Assembly (NCBI RefSeq): GCF_001425205.1
Contig: NZ_LMDW01000003.1
Coordinates: forward strand, 62,001-126,000
Source: Variovorax sp. Root411
GTDB taxonomy: Bacteria; Pseudomonadota; Gammaproteobacteria; Burkholderiales; Burkholderiaceae_C
Direction of reading: 5' to 3'
DNA length: 64,000 nt
In this document: in pieces, positions 1-9,594 of the stretch
Layout: every line of letters begins with the position of its first letter
Position numbering within the stretch: the stretch's first letter is position 1
Notes under the pieces: model-generated
Databases searched by the model: none
Seen by the model: the letters and a program-made list of their open reading frames with translations, nothing else
What the model was told of the DNA's origin: nothing
Made by a program: the position numbers and the translations under genes

Positions 1-1318
1 CCACGGGCGCGATGTCGGGATTGCCGCAGGCCGGGCAGGCGCGCGGCACGCGCTCGGTGAAACCGCAGTGGTGACAGCGCAGCGTGCGGTCGATCTTGTG
101 GAACACGCGGTACGCGCTGCAGTGCGGACATTCGCTCTTCCAGCCGCAGTCGCCGCAGGCCAGCACCGGCGCATAGCCGCGCCGGTTCAGGAAGATCATG
201 CTCTGCTCGCCGCGTGCGATGCGCTGGCCGATGGCGTCGAGCAGCGCGGCGGAAATCACCGTCTTCGGCGGCTGCAGGTTCATGTCGACCAGCCGCACGG
301 CGGGCAGTTCACCGGCGCCTATGCGCGAGGGCATCGCCAGCCGCACGTAGCGCCCGCCCGGGTCGTCGCCCTCGGCGGGCCGGCTCTGGTGCCAGCTTTC
401 GAGCGAGGGCGTGGCCGAGCCGAGGATCACCTTGGCCTTCTCGCGCTGGCCGCGCCACACGGCGAGGTCTCGCGCCGAGTAGCGCGCGCCTTCCTGCTGC
501 TTGTAGCTCGGGTCGTGCTCCTCGTCGACCACGATGAGCTTCAGCCCCGGGATCGAAGCGAACACCGCCATGCGCGTGCCCAGCACGATGCGCGCCGCGC
601 CGCTGTGTGCCGCCAGCCAGCTCGCGAGCCGCTGCGGGTTGGTCATGCCGCTGTGCAACGACACCACCGCCTCGTCGCCGAAGCGGGCCTTGAAGCGGGC
701 CTCGAGCTGCGGCGTGAGATTGATCTCGGGCACCATCACCAGCGCCTGCGCCTCGGGGTCGCGCGCGAGCAGGTCGGCCACGCAGCGCAGGTAGACCTCG
801 GTCTTGCCGCTGCCGGTGCTGCCGACCAGCAGGAAGGTGCCGGTCTCGGCCTCGATGCGCACCAGCGCGGCGGCCTGCTCCGCGCTCAGCGCGATCAGGT
901 TCGCGGACTCGGCCGTCTCTGCCACCGGACCGGCCGCCGTCTTGCGCTTGAGCCGGCGCGCCAGCTGCGTCGTCGACAGGTCGCGCAGCTGCGGCGGCAG
1001 CGCGGCCAGCGCGATCTCGCCGATCGAGCGCTGGTAGTAGCGCGCGGCAAAGGCCACGAGGTCGCGCCAGGCCTCGCCCAGCGGGGCCAGTGCGTCGAGC
1101 GCCGCGCCCACGGGTTTCAGCGCCATGCCCGGCTCGGCGCCCGCCAGCGAAACCGGCTCGTTCCAGACCACGCCCAACACCTCGCGCTTGCCCAGCGGCA
1201 CGCGCACCAGCGTGCCGGGCGGCACCGGCTCCGCGCTGGCGTAGCTCAGCAGGTCGCCGAGCGCGGCATGCGCGGGCGTCTGCACCGCGATGTCGAGCCG
1301 CCACGGCAGGGAACGCAA
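1..1318 (-). CDS. priA: PriA primosomal replication-restart helicase (C-terminus beyond window)
   Basis: PriA reloads the replisome at stalled forks as a 3'-to-5' DNA helicase. Reading on the minus strand, the N-terminal DNA-binding region begins near position 1300 (LDIAVQTPAHAALGDLLSYA). It is followed by a Walker A motif GSTGSGKT (about 811-834), a DEEHD box (about 510-526), and the zinc-binding cysteines CGDCGW, CPHC, CHHCGF and CPACGN between about 40 and 170. The gene continues past base 1, so the last third is not seen. The start is uncertain. No ATG lies in frame near the conserved N-terminus, the frame stays open well upstream, and TTG at 1318 is the nearest plausible start. The gene follows hemE on the same strand, as in many betaproteobacteria. 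Family assignment is secure; the start is a guess. Confidence 0.93.
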   Translation of the reverse strand, partial: MRSLPWRLDIAVQTPAHAALGDLLSYASAEPVPPGTLVRVPLGKREVLGVVWNEPVSLAGAEPGMALKPVGAALDALAPLGEAWRDLVAFAARYYQRSIGEIALAALPPQLRDLSTTQLARRLKRKTAAGPVAETAESANLIALSAEQAAALVRIEAETGTFLLVGSTGSGKTEVYLRCVADLLARDPEAQALVMVPEINLTPQLEARFKARFGDEAVVSLHSGMTNPQRLASWLAAHSGAARIVLGTRMAVFASIPGLKLIVVDEEHDPSYKQQEGARYSARDLAVWRGQREKAKVILGSATPSLESWHQSRPAEGDDPGGRYVRLAMPSRIGAGELPAVRLVDMNLQPPKTVISAALLDAIGQRIARGEQSMIFLNRRGYAPVLACGDCGWKSECPHCSAYRVFHKIDRTLRCHHCGFTERVPRACPACGNPDIAPV

Positions 1319-1761
1319 AGCGCCGTCCGTCGTCTGGTGAGCCCCGTCGAGGGGGAGGCCGGTGGTGGAGATGAGCGATCCTTCTTGGAAAGGTTTCTTA
1401 ATGCGACTTTGAGCAAAAGCGCTTAAGTCGTTGATTTGTCTGGGCTTTGAAGGCCGTCCAGAGTTTCTGTGGATAACTTTGTTGACAAGCAGGCTCGACT
1501 CGCTGCGAGGCCTTGAAAATCAAGGCTCTGGCTGGAATGCCCGGAAAAAAAGCAAAGTTCAAATCCTATATAAATCAACAACTTAGCTTCGCTATTTCTT
1601 TAGGAGCAAAGAAAGAGGCCACTCAGATAATCTTGCGCAGTGCAACACATGTTTTGTGCATAAGTCGGTGCCGATTCACCGTTTTGGGCTTGACAAACGG
1701 TTGCAGACCAACCTTCGGGGCAGCTCCGGCGCCATCGCCGGACCGCCTCGGAGTGACGATT
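1319..1761. other. hemE-priA intergenic region, A/T-richer, no gene
   Basis: This 443-base gap between the hemE stop and the chosen priA start is clearly richer in A and T than its flanks. It has short A/T runs near 1548-1600 and a perfect DnaA box at 1468-1476. I see no convincing coding region. The forward reading frame across it is antisense to hemE further on. A small GC hairpin (arms CCGGCG/CGCCGG, 1726-1741) lies just after the hemE stop but has no following T-run. Confidence 0.6.
1468..1476 (-). promoter_or_regulatory. Perfect DnaA box (TTATCCACA)
   Basis: The minus strand reads TTATCCACA, the consensus high-affinity DnaA box, within an A/T-rich stretch upstream of priA. No further perfect box was noticed in the gap, and dnaA, dnaN and gyrB are absent. 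It is therefore a single site rather than an obvious origin. A role as a DnaA-titration or priA control site is inference. Confidence 0.6.
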
Positions 1762-2871
1762 TCAACCGCGCAGCGCGCGCGACTGGGCGTGCACCGCCTG
1801 CACCAGCGCAGCCACATGCTCCGGCGGCGTGAACTGGCTGATGCCGTGGCCCAGGTTGAAGATATGGGTCGGGCCCTTGGCGTTGTGCTCGGCGTGCGGC
1901 TTGCCGAAGGCGTTCAGCACCTTCGCCACCTCGGCCTCGATCTGCGCGGGCGGCGCGAACAGCACGTTGGGGTCGATGTTGCCCTGCAGCGCCTTGGCCT
2001 TGCCGTCGGTGCCTTCGGCGACCTGGCGGCGCGCAGCGGTCAGGTTCACGGTCCAGTCCACACCCAGCACTTCGCAGTCGAGTTCGCGCATGGCGTCGAG
2101 CCACAGCCCGCCGCCCTTGGTGAACACGATGCGCGGCACGGGCTGGCCGTCGGCGCCGTTGCGCTTCAGGCCGGCCAGCACGCGGGCCGTGTAGGCGAGG
2201 CTGAATTCCTGGAACGCGCCGTCGGCCAGCACGCCGCCCCAGCTGTCGAACACCATCACGGCCTGCGCGCCGGCGTCGATCTGGGCGTTGAGGTAGGCGG
2301 CCACCGAATCGGCATTCACGGCCAGCAGGCGGTGCATGAGGTCGGGGCGGCTGTACAGCATGCTCTTCACGAGGCGGTAGTCGCTGGAGCCCGCGCCTTC
2401 CACCATGTAGCAGGCGAGCGTCCAGGGGCTGCCCGAGAAGCCGATCAGCGGCACGCGGCCGTTGAGCGCCTTGCGGATCGAGGCCACGGCGTCGAACACG
2501 TAGCGCAGCTTGTCCATGTCGGGCACTTCGAGCGCGGCCACGGCGGCCTCATCGCGCACCGGGTGCGCAAAGCGCGGGCCCTCGCCGGCCTCGAACGACA
2601 GGCCCAGGCCCATGGCGTCGGGCACGGTGAGGATGTCGGAGAAAAGAATGGCCGCGTCCAGCGGGTAGCGCGCCAGCGGCTGCAGCGTGACTTCGGTGGC
2701 GTAGTCGGTGTTGGTCGCCAGCCCCATGAAGCTGCCGGCCTTGGTGCGGGTGGCGACGTACTCGGGCAAATAGCGGCCGGCCTGGCGCATGAGCCAGACG
2801 GGCGTGTGGTCGGTGGCCTGGCGCCAGCAGGCTCGCAGGAACGTGTCGTTTTGCAGGGGGGCGAAAGGCAT
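1762..2871 (-). CDS. hemE: Uroporphyrinogen decarboxylase HemE
   Basis: HemE removes four carboxyl groups from uroporphyrinogen III to give coproporphyrinogen III in cytoplasmic heme biosynthesis. The protein has 369 residues, normal for the family. It carries the family signatures [15 protein letters not shown] near residues 24-38 and [17 protein letters not shown] in the middle. I chose the ATG at 2871 ([14 protein letters not shown]), although the frame is open further upstream, because homology begins there. A GACAAT hexamer lies just before this ATG on the minus strand and could be a -10 element. The gene is divergent from the GMC oxidoreductase gene and precedes priA. Confidence 0.96.
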   Translation of the reverse strand: MPFAPLQNDTFLRACWRQATDHTPVWLMRQAGRYLPEYVATRTKAGSFMGLATNTDYATEVTLQPLARYPLDAAILFSDILTVPDAMGLGLSFEAGEGPRFAHPVRDEAAVAALEVPDMDKLRYVFDAVASIRKALNGRVPLIGFSGSPWTLACYMVEGAGSSDYRLVKSMLYSRPDLMHRLLAVNADSVAAYLNAQIDAGAQAVMVFDSWGGVLADGAFQEFSLAYTARVLAGLKRNGADGQPVPRIVFTKGGGLWLDAMRELDCEVLGVDWTVNLTAARRQVAEGTDGKAKALQGNIDPNVLFAPPAQIEAEVAKVLNAFGKPHAEHNAKGPTHIFNLGHGISQFTPPEHVAALVQAVHAQSRALRG

Positions 2872-3005
2872 CCGGCGATTGTCGCAGGGCCTCCCGGCAT
2901 TGACCGACAGCGCAATTTGAGTTGCACCAACCCGCCCCGGTGATCCACGGGGCACGCCACCCCCGAGCATCCGCCTGCAACGACAACTCAGGACGGATGC
3001 GCGAC

Positions 3006-4607
3006 ATGGCGGAACAGGTTTTCGATTTCGTGGTGGTTGGTGCCGGCTCGGCCGGCTGCGTGCTAGCGCACCGGCTGGTGCTGGCGGGGCGCAGCGTGCT
3101 GCTGCTGGAGGCCGGGCCGCCGGACAACGACCGCTTCATCCACATGCCCGCCACCTTCGTGCGCGTGATCGGCACCGAGCGCACCTGGGCCTACGAGAGC
3201 GAGCCGCAGGCCGCGGCGGGCGGGCGCAAGATGTTCGTGCCGCAGGGGCGCACGCTGGGCGGCGGCAGCTCGGTCAACGCCATGGTCTACATCCGCGGCA
3301 CGCCGGCCGACTACGACGGCTGGCAGGCGCAGGGCTGCGAAGGCTGGGGCTGGAGCGACGTGCTGCCGTGGTTCCGCAAGGCCGAGGCGAATTCGCGCTT
3401 TGCCTGCGGGCTGCATGGCACGACCGGCCCGCTGAAGGTGAGCGACACCCGCTACCGGCATCCGCTGAGCCTGGCCTTCCTGCGCGCGGCGCAGCAGAGC
3501 GGGCTGGCCTACACCGACGATTTCAACGGCGCGCAGCAGGCGGGCGTGGGCTTCTACCAGACCACCACCTTCGAGGGCCGCCGCGCGAGCACGGCCGCGA
3601 CCTACCTCGCGGCGGTGCGCGGCAACCCGAAGCTCACGGTGGTGACTGGCGCCCACGTGACGCGCGTGCTGACGCAGGACGGTGCCGCCACCGGCGTGGT
3701 CTATCGCACGGGCCAGGGCGGCACCGGCGAAGACATCGTCGCCACCGCGCGGCAGGAAGTGATCCTCTCGGCCGGCGCGCTCGCGTCGCCCAAGCTGCTG
3801 ATGCTGTCGGGCATCGGCCCGGGTGCGCAACTGCAGTCGCTCGGCATTCCCGTGGCGCGCGACCTGCCCGGTGTGGGCGAGAACTTCCAGGACCACCTGG
3901 AGGTGTCGGTCTACGGCCGTACGCGCGAGCCGATCAGCCTGCTGGGCAACGACCGCGGCCTCGCGGCGCTCAAGCACGGCCTGCAATGGACGCTCTTCAA
4001 CACCGGCTTGCTGAGCTCGAACGTGGTGGAAAGCGGCGGCTTCGTCGACACCACCGGTGAGGGCCGGCCCGACCTGCAGTTCCACGTGCTGCCCGTGCTG
4101 GTGGGCGACGTGGACCGCGCGCCGCTGGCCGGCCACGGCCTGTCGATCAACCCCTGCTTCCTGCGCCCCAAATCGCGTGGCCGAGTGCAGTTGCGCAGCG
4201 CCGACCCGATGGCGCCGATCCTGTTCGACGGCGGCTACCTGCAGGCGCGGGAAGACGTGGACACGCTGGTGCGCGGCGTGAAGCTCGCGCGCCGCATCCT
4301 GCGCGCGCCCGCGCTGCGCGAAGTGGTCTCCGAAGAGCTTGCGCCTTCCGCTGCCGACGAACTGGCGGACGACGCCATCGAAGCTTATGTGCGCCAGCGC
4401 GCCAAGACCGTCTACCACCCGAGCGGCACTTGCCGCATGGGCCGCGACGAAATGGCCGTGGTCGATGCGCAGATGCGCGTGCATGGCGTGGCAAGGCTGC
4501 GCGTGTGCGACGCCTCGGTGATGCCGTCGCTCGTGAGCGGCAACACCAACGCGCCGACCGTGATGCTGGCCGAGCGCTGCGCTGATTTCGCGCTGTCGGG
4601 CAATTGA
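3006..4607 (+). CDS. GMC-family FAD oxidoreductase (choline/alcohol dehydrogenase type)
   Basis: GMC flavoproteins oxidise an alcohol to an aldehyde or ketone using bound FAD. The 533-residue protein starts with the dinucleotide-binding motif [13 protein letters not shown]. It has the GMC signature [18 protein letters not shown] near residue 80 and ends with the conserved HPSGTCRMG and [12 protein letters not shown] segments that hold the active-site His and Asn. ATG codons at 2997 and 3006 are both usable; an AGGA lies just upstream, and 3006 is favoured by spacing. It is the first gene of a run that includes an SDR, an aldehyde dehydrogenase and an ABC importer, so it probably performs the first oxidation of the imported substrate. 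The substrate cannot be read from the sequence. Confidence 0.92.
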   Translation: MAEQVFDFVVVGAGSAGCVLAHRLVLAGRSVLLLEAGPPDNDRFIHMPATFVRVIGTERTWAYESEPQAAAGGRKMFVPQGRTLGGGSSVNAMVYIRGTPADYDGWQAQGCEGWGWSDVLPWFRKAEANSRFACGLHGTTGPLKVSDTRYRHPLSLAFLRAAQQSGLAYTDDFNGAQQAGVGFYQTTTFEGRRASTAATYLAAVRGNPKLTVVTGAHVTRVLTQDGAATGVVYRTGQGGTGEDIVATARQEVILSAGALASPKLLMLSGIGPGAQLQSLGIPVARDLPGVGENFQDHLEVSVYGRTREPISLLGNDRGLAALKHGLQWTLFNTGLLSSNVVESGGFVDTTGEGRPDLQFHVLPVLVGDVDRAPLAGHGLSINPCFLRPKSRGRVQLRSADPMAPILFDGGYLQAREDVDTLVRGVKLARRILRAPALREVVSEELAPSAADELADDAIEAYVRQRAKTVYHPSGTCRMGRDEMAVVDAQMRVHGVARLRVCDASVMPSLVSGNTNAPTVMLAERCADFALSGN

Positions 4608-4683
4608 CTCTGCACGTTCGGTCAATCGCGGATGCGCGCACGAACCTAGAGTCGATCCCAACAAGGACAAGGAGACAGATCGA

Positions 4684-5490
4684 ATGAGTTCCACAGCTTC
4701 CATGGCCGGCAAGGTCGCATTCATCACCGGTGGCGGCACCGGCATCGGCGCGGCAGTGGCCGAGCAGTTCGTCGCGGCGGGCGGCCGCGTGGTGCTGATG
4801 GGGCGCCGCCTCGCGCAGCTCGAAGCGGTCGCCGCCAGGCTCGGCGGCCTGGCCGTGGCAGGCGATGCCGCGAGCAAGGCCGACGTGCAGCGCGCACTCG
4901 CCACGGCCCGCGAGAAGTTCGGCCGCGTCGACGTGCTGGTCGCCAACGCGGGCGGACATGGTGTCGGCAATGCGCTCTCCACCGACGATGCCTCGTGGGC
5001 GCTCTCGACACGCCTGAACCTCGACACCGCCTTTGTCTGCGCGCGCGAATTGCTGCCCGAGCTGATCGAGCGGCGCGGCAACATCGTCGTGCTGTCGTCG
5101 CTCGCCGGCCACTTCGCGGGCCCGGGCGTGATCGGCTACGTGACGATGAAGCACGCGCTCATCGGCCTCGTGCGTTCGCTGGCACGCGACTACGGCAACC
5201 AGGGCGTGCGCGTGAACGCGGTGTGTCCCGGCTGGGTGCGCACGGAGATGGCCGACGAGCAGATGCAGGTGCTGGTCGACAAGTACCGCTTGGCCGATGC
5301 CGACGCGGCCTACGACCTTGTCACGCGCGACGTGCCCATGGGTCGCGCCGCCAGCCCCGAAGACGTGGCGAATGCCGTGCTGTTCCTCGCCTCGCCGCTG
5401 GCCGCGATGGTCACCGGCAGTTCGCTGATGGTCGATGGCGGCGCGTCCGCGGTCGACCTTCCCACCATCGCCTTCGCGCACGACGCCTAA
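4684..5490 (+). CDS. SDR-family NAD(P)-dependent oxidoreductase
   Basis: This is a classical short-chain dehydrogenase of 268 residues. The cofactor motif TGGGTGIG is at residues 15-22, NAG at 88-90, the catalytic Ser around 138-139, and YVTMK (Tyr152, Lys156) completes the active site. The C-terminal part has the usual PEDVANAVLFLASPLAAMVTGSSLMVDGG end. A good ribosome-binding site (AAGGAGA) precedes ATG 4684. It lies 76 bases after the GMC gene and 14 bases before the MoaF-like gene, within the catabolic operon. It likely interconverts a hydroxyl and a keto group of the pathway intermediate, which is inference from context. Confidence 0.92.
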   Translation: MSSTASMAGKVAFITGGGTGIGAAVAEQFVAAGGRVVLMGRRLAQLEAVAARLGGLAVAGDAASKADVQRALATAREKFGRVDVLVANAGGHGVGNALSTDDASWALSTRLNLDTAFVCARELLPELIERRGNIVVLSSLAGHFAGPGVIGYVTMKHALIGLVRSLARDYGNQGVRVNAVCPGWVRTEMADEQMQVLVDKYRLADADAAYDLVTRDVPMGRAASPEDVANAVLFLASPLAAMVTGSSLMVDGGASAVDLPTIAFAHDA

Positions 5491-5504
5491 GGAACAAGAA
5501 CGCC

Positions 5505-6305
5505 ATGAGCACCGACACGACGAAACCCGCCGACTGGAAGACCTACGACCAGTTCGCCCTCGGCATCGCCACCAACCGCCTGCCGGCCACCGACGCGCTC
5601 GCGGGCCAGACGCTGACACTGGCCTTGCCCGGCTTCCAGCTCACGCTGCAGCCGCGCTCTCAGCACGCGCTGGACTGGCAGGAGCAGGGCGCGCGCGGCG
5701 GGCAGGGCAAGGGCGACTGGTACGAAGCCATCGAGGTCGCACCCCACACCTTCTTCCTCGACATCACGCAGGCCAGCCGCCCCACCGAAGCACTGACCGT
5801 CGTGCTCAACACGCGCACGCGCCGCGTGCTCGCCATCCGCTGCCGCATCGTCAGTGCCGAGGAAGCCGCAGGCCAGCCGCGCGTGCCGCAGGACTTCTGG
5901 GTCGGCACGCTGAATGGCGACACCGCCACGGGCCTCGTGCCGCACGCCACGCGCGACCTCATCGGCCTGCGCACCTGGCAGACCTACAGCCCCAACCACA
6001 CCTACGAGCACACCTACCTGAGCGCCGAGCGCTACGCGTGGCAATGCCTGGTCGGCGTGCAGCGCGGCCACGGCGACGTCGACCTCGCGAGCTACTGGAA
6101 GTTCGACGACGAGCAATACATCTTCACCTTCCGCGAGTTCCTGATTCCGGTCGCGTCGGTTTTCTTCTTCGACTTCGCGAGCGGCCGCTCGACCGGCAAG
6201 TTCCTCGGCGTCACCGGCGCCGGCGAAGTCGCCAACAACCCGGCCGGCGCCTTCATGCGCAAGGCCTCGCAGACCTTCTACCCGCCTGAGTTCGGGCCGG
6301 TCTGA
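5505..6305 (+). CDS. MoaF-like protein
   Basis: The 266-residue protein resembles the MoaF family, which was first named from a monoamine-regulated Klebsiella operon and has a lipocalin-like two-part architecture. The C-terminal half has the family pattern (HTYEHTYLSAERYAWQC, then a segment around YWKFDDEQYIFTFREFLIP and TGKFLGV). The enzymatic role of MoaF is not settled. ATG 5505 is chosen because the family N-terminus (FALGIATNRLPATDALAG) follows directly and the preceding SDR stop is 14 bases upstream. Its position between an SDR and an NTF2-fold gene, in an operon with GMC and aldehyde dehydrogenases, argues for a catabolic or ligand-binding role rather than molybdenum cofactor synthesis. 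Confidence 0.8.
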   Translation: MSTDTTKPADWKTYDQFALGIATNRLPATDALAGQTLTLALPGFQLTLQPRSQHALDWQEQGARGGQGKGDWYEAIEVAPHTFFLDITQASRPTEALTVVLNTRTRRVLAIRCRIVSAEEAAGQPRVPQDFWVGTLNGDTATGLVPHATRDLIGLRTWQTYSPNHTYEHTYLSAERYAWQCLVGVQRGHGDVDLASYWKFDDEQYIFTFREFLIPVASVFFFDFASGRSTGKFLGVTGAGEVANNPAGAFMRKASQTFYPPEFGPV

Positions 6306-6345
6306 TCTTTCCCCATTTCGCTGTCACACCCAGGAGCTTCACTTC

Positions 6346-6735
6346 ATGCGCACGCCCCACCAGATCGTTGCCGATCACTACGCCGCGTCCGATCGCCAGG
6401 ACCTCGAGGCCATGTTCGCCGACATGGCCGACGACGTGCAGTGGACCGAGATGGCCGGCTTCCCCTGCGCCGGCACGCACGTCGGCCCCGCGCAGGTGAT
6501 CGAGAAGGTCTTCAAGGTGCTCGGCGCCGAGTGGGAAGGCTACCGCTTCGTGCTCGAACGGCTGGTCGACGGCGGCGACACCGTGGTCGGCATCGGCGAC
6601 TACCACGGCCGCCACCGCGCCACCGGCAAGACCATGCGTGCGCGCGTCACGCATGTGTGGCAGGTGCAGGGCGGCAAGGTGCGGCGCTTCGAGCAGTTCA
6701 CCGACACGCTGCTCGTGGCGCAGGCCATGCAGTGA
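6346..6735 (+). CDS. NTF2-fold (SnoaL/ketosteroid isomerase-like) protein
   Basis: This small 129-residue protein has the layout of SnoaL-like/nuclear-transport-factor-2 folds. An N-terminal helix (HQIVADHYAASDRQDLEAMFADMADDV) is followed by the typical W-T/E and G-x-V strands and a final VQGGKVRRFEQFTD strand pair. Such proteins act as isomerases, dehydratases, cyclases or ligand binders, so no reaction can be named. An AGGAG box lies before ATG 6346. It sits between the MoaF-like and aldehyde dehydrogenase genes, each 40 bases away, and is presumably co-transcribed with them. Confidence 0.85.
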   Translation: MRTPHQIVADHYAASDRQDLEAMFADMADDVQWTEMAGFPCAGTHVGPAQVIEKVFKVLGAEWEGYRFVLERLVDGGDTVVGIGDYHGRHRATGKTMRARVTHVWQVQGGKVRRFEQFTDTLLVAQAMQ

Positions 6736-6775
6736 GCAGGTTCTTTTCTTCAACGCATTGTCCCGGAGCCCTTTC

Positions 6776-8278
6776 ATGAATCTGCGAGACCTGTCGATCG
6801 AGCACCTCGGCCAGGTGGGCCTGTTGGCGCAGCGCCGACGCGGCAATCACATTGACGGCCGCGAGGTGGCGCCCGCCGGCGGCATCTACCTGCCGGTGGT
6901 CGATCCGGCCACCGAGATGACCGTGGCCGAAGCACCGGACAGCGACGCGGCCGACGTGAATGCGGCGGTGGCCAGCGCGCGCCGCACCTTCGAGAGCGCC
7001 GCATGGAAGTCGCTGCGCCCCGCCGACCGCGAGCGCATGCTCTACACGCTGTCGACACTGATCGAATCGCACGCCGACGAACTCAGTGCGCTCGAAACCC
7101 TGCAGAGCGGCAAGCTGCGCGGCATCGCGCGCATGGTCGACGTGGGCGGCGGCGCGGAGTTCGTGCGCTACATGGCGGGCTGGGCCACCAAGCTCGAAGG
7201 GCAGACGCTCGACAACTCCATCGGCATTCCGGGCGCGCAGTGGGTGACCTACACGCGGCGCGAACCCGTGGGCGTGGTTGGCGCGATCGTGCCGTGGAAC
7301 TTCCCGCTCGCCATCGCGCTGTGGAAGGTCGCGCCCGCGCTCGCGGCCGGCTGCACGGTGGTGCTCAAGCCCTCGGAAGAAACGCCGCTCACCGCGCTGC
7401 GGCTGGCCGAGCTGGCCATCGAGGCGGGCTTCCCGCCGGGCGCGCTCAACGTGGTGTGCGGGCGCGGTGCCACGGCCGGCGCGGCGCTCGCGCAACACCC
7501 GGACATCCGCAAGATCAGCTTCACCGGCTCGACGGCCGTGGGCCAGCGCATCGGCCACGCGGCGGTCGACAACATGGCACGTTTCACACTGGAGCTCGGC
7601 GGCAAGTCGCCGCTGATCGTGCTCGACGACGCGGACCCGGCCGCGGCGGCGCAGGGCGCGGCCAACGGCATCTTCTTTCACCAGGGCCAGGTGTGCACGG
7701 CGGGCTCGCGCGTCTACGTGCAGCGCGGCATCTTCGACAAGGTGGTGGCGCAACTGGTGCAGGCGGCCGAAGGCCTGCACATCGGCTCGGGCTTCGATCC
7801 GCAGGCGCAGTTCGGGCCGCTGGTGTCCAAGCGCCACGTGGAGCGCGTGATGGCGCACATCGACGGCGCGGTGGCCGACGGCGCGACGCTCGTCACCGGC
7901 GGCAGCCGCGCCTTCGACGGCGGCTGCTTCGTCAAGCCCACGGTGTTCGTCGACACGCAGCCTTCGATGCGCATCGTGCGCGAAGAGGTGTTTGGCCCGG
8001 TCGCGACGGTCGTGCCTTTCGACGACGTCGAAGACGCGATCCGTCTGGCCAACGACAGCGCCTACGGCCTGGCCGCCAGCGTGTGGTCGAACAACCTCTC
8101 TGCCGTGCACCGCATCGTGCCGCGCCTGCAGGCCGGCGTGGTCTGGGTCAACGCGCACAACGTGCTCGACAACGCGCTGCCGCTGGGCGGCGTGAAGCAG
8201 TCGGGCTACGGGCGCGACCTGGGGCGCGCGGCGGTCGAGAGCTTCACCGAGCTCAAGAGCGTGTGCATGGCGGTGTAG
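6776..8278 (+). CDS. Aldehyde dehydrogenase (NAD(P)+)
   Basis: This 500-residue member of the aldehyde dehydrogenase superfamily oxidises an aldehyde to the acid. The sequence shows VPWNFPLAIALWKVAPALAAG (cofactor/substrate region), FTGSTAVG near 249-256, the general-base Glu273 in TLELGGKSP, and the catalytic Cys307 in FHQGQVCTAGSRV. ATG 6776 is chosen because it follows a GGAG box and the homologous region starts soon after; the longer open frame upstream overlaps the NTF2-like gene. Together with the GMC enzyme it would complete alcohol-to-acid oxidation of the operon's substrate. Exact substrate unknown. Confidence 0.94.
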   Translation: MNLRDLSIEHLGQVGLLAQRRRGNHIDGREVAPAGGIYLPVVDPATEMTVAEAPDSDAADVNAAVASARRTFESAAWKSLRPADRERMLYTLSTLIESHADELSALETLQSGKLRGIARMVDVGGGAEFVRYMAGWATKLEGQTLDNSIGIPGAQWVTYTRREPVGVVGAIVPWNFPLAIALWKVAPALAAGCTVVLKPSEETPLTALRLAELAIEAGFPPGALNVVCGRGATAGAALAQHPDIRKISFTGSTAVGQRIGHAAVDNMARFTLELGGKSPLIVLDDADPAAAAQGAANGIFFHQGQVCTAGSRVYVQRGIFDKVVAQLVQAAEGLHIGSGFDPQAQFGPLVSKRHVERVMAHIDGAVADGATLVTGGSRAFDGGCFVKPTVFVDTQPSMRIVREEVFGPVATVVPFDDVEDAIRLANDSAYGLAASVWSNNLSAVHRIVPRLQAGVVWVNAHNVLDNALPLGGVKQSGYGRDLGRAAVESFTELKSVCMAV

Positions 8279-8316
8279 CCGCCACGGTTCCGATCACAAA
8301 GAAGGAGACATTCATC

Positions 8317-9582
8317 ATGAAGAGAAACCAGAAGATCGCGCTGTCCGCATTCATGGGCGCCATGGGCCTTGCTGCTGCCGGCGGCGCCTGGGCGCAGACT
8401 GGCCCCGACTGCGGCCTGAACACCGGCAAGGCCGCCACGGGCGAGCCCATTCCCATCGGCGCGGTGGTCGGCAAGACCGGCCCCGACGACTTCAGTGCCT
8501 CGGGACAGGCGGCGGCCGCGTACTTCAAGTGCGTCAACGCCAACGGCGGCATCAACGGCCGCCCGGTCGACTACATCGTGGCCGACGACCAGTGGAACCC
8601 CGAGACCGCCGCGCAGGTCGCCTCCAAGCTCGTGAAGGACCGCAAGGTGGTCGTGCTCGCGGGCAGCACCAGCTTCGTGGAGTGCGGCGCCAACGCCAAG
8701 ATGTACGCCGACGAAGGCGTGATGGTGATTGCCGGCACCGGCGTGCCGCGCGAATGCTTCAACGCGCGCAACTACGTGCCGGTGAACGCGGGGCCGCGCG
8801 TGTCGGCCACCATCGCCGCCATGTACGCCGCGCAGAAGTACAAGGCCAAGAAGATGGTCTGCATCATTCCGAACATCCCGAGCCTGGGCAACTGGGCCTG
8901 CGAGGGCCCGAAGGAATGGGGCAAGAAGAACGGCGTGGAGGTCGAGACCATCGCCATCGACCCCGGCTCGGCCGACGCCACCTCGACCATGCTGCAGGCC
9001 GCCGCGAAGAAGCCCGACACCATCATCATGAACGTGCCCAAGGGCATCCTGGTGCCGATGCTGGCCGCGGCCGAGCAGCAGAACATCGGCAAGAAGATTC
9101 ATTTCGTGTCGTCCGCGCCGGCCTACAACGCCGACGTGCCCAAGGCCATCGGACCGTACTGGAAGGGCAACTTCGACGTGAACCTCGAATTCAACCCGCT
9201 CGAATCGGCCGGGCCCGACAACAAGAACTGGCTCGCGGTGATGGACAAGTACGGCGCGAAGAGCGACCCGCGCGACACCTTCTCGCAGGCCGGCTACGTG
9301 GCGGCGCGCATCGTGACGCAGGCGCTGCTGAAGATGGACCCGAAGAGGGTCGACCGCGCGGGCGTGACCGACGCGCTGCGCAAGGTCAGCGACTTCCGCA
9401 GCGACATTCTCTGCAAGCCCTTCTACGTGGGCAACGGCAACCGCCACAACGCCAACAACAGCGGCCCGGTCGCGAGCCCCGACGGCAACGGCTGGCGCTT
9501 CGCGCCCGGCGGCTGCCTCACGGCGGAAGACCCGGAACTGGTCGACATTCGTGCCGACGAGCAGAAGATGGGCCTGAAGTAG
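8317..9582 (+). CDS. ABC transporter periplasmic substrate-binding protein (branched-chain amino acid type)
   Basis: This is a type I periplasmic binding protein of 421 residues, the receptor for the liv-type importer encoded next to it. The N-terminus is a signal peptide (MKRNQKIALSAFMGAMGLAAAGGAWAQ, probable cleavage after AWA). The mature part shows the family start IPIGAVVGKTGPDDFSASG and the ANGGINGRPVDYIVADDQWNP segment. A strong GAAGGAG box precedes ATG 8317. The mature protein has eight cysteines, many for this family, so disulfides are possible in the periplasm. The ligand is not predictable, but the preceding catabolic genes suggest an alcohol- or aldehyde-bearing compound rather than leucine. 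Confidence 0.92.
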   Translation: MKRNQKIALSAFMGAMGLAAAGGAWAQTGPDCGLNTGKAATGEPIPIGAVVGKTGPDDFSASGQAAAAYFKCVNANGGINGRPVDYIVADDQWNPETAAQVASKLVKDRKVVVLAGSTSFVECGANAKMYADEGVMVIAGTGVPRECFNARNYVPVNAGPRVSATIAAMYAAQKYKAKKMVCIIPNIPSLGNWACEGPKEWGKKNGVEVETIAIDPGSADATSTMLQAAAKKPDTIIMNVPKGILVPMLAAAEQQNIGKKIHFVSSAPAYNADVPKAIGPYWKGNFDVNLEFNPLESAGPDNKNWLAVMDKYGAKSDPRDTFSQAGYVAARIVTQALLKMDPKRVDRAGVTDALRKVSDFRSDILCKPFYVGNGNRHNANNSGPVASPDGNGWRFAPGGCLTAEDPELVDIRADEQKMGLK

Positions 9583-9594
9583 GCGCGCCGGGCC

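Noticed and set aside
68..1426. Long plus-strand reading frame opposite priA
   Set aside because: It is antisense to the clear PriA motifs, rich in Arg/His/Gln from GC-rich shadow codons, and matches no family.
1468..1476. Chromosomal origin of replication
   Set aside because: Only a single DnaA box was noticed and no dnaA, dnaN, gyrB or box cluster is present, so an origin cannot be supported.
1726..1741. Intrinsic terminator after hemE
   Set aside because: The CCGGCG/CGCCGG hairpin has no T-run on the minus-strand side, and priA follows.
1513..2943. Long plus-strand reading frame opposite hemE
   Set aside because: HemE motifs on the minus strand account for the DNA; the plus frame is a GC-driven shadow.
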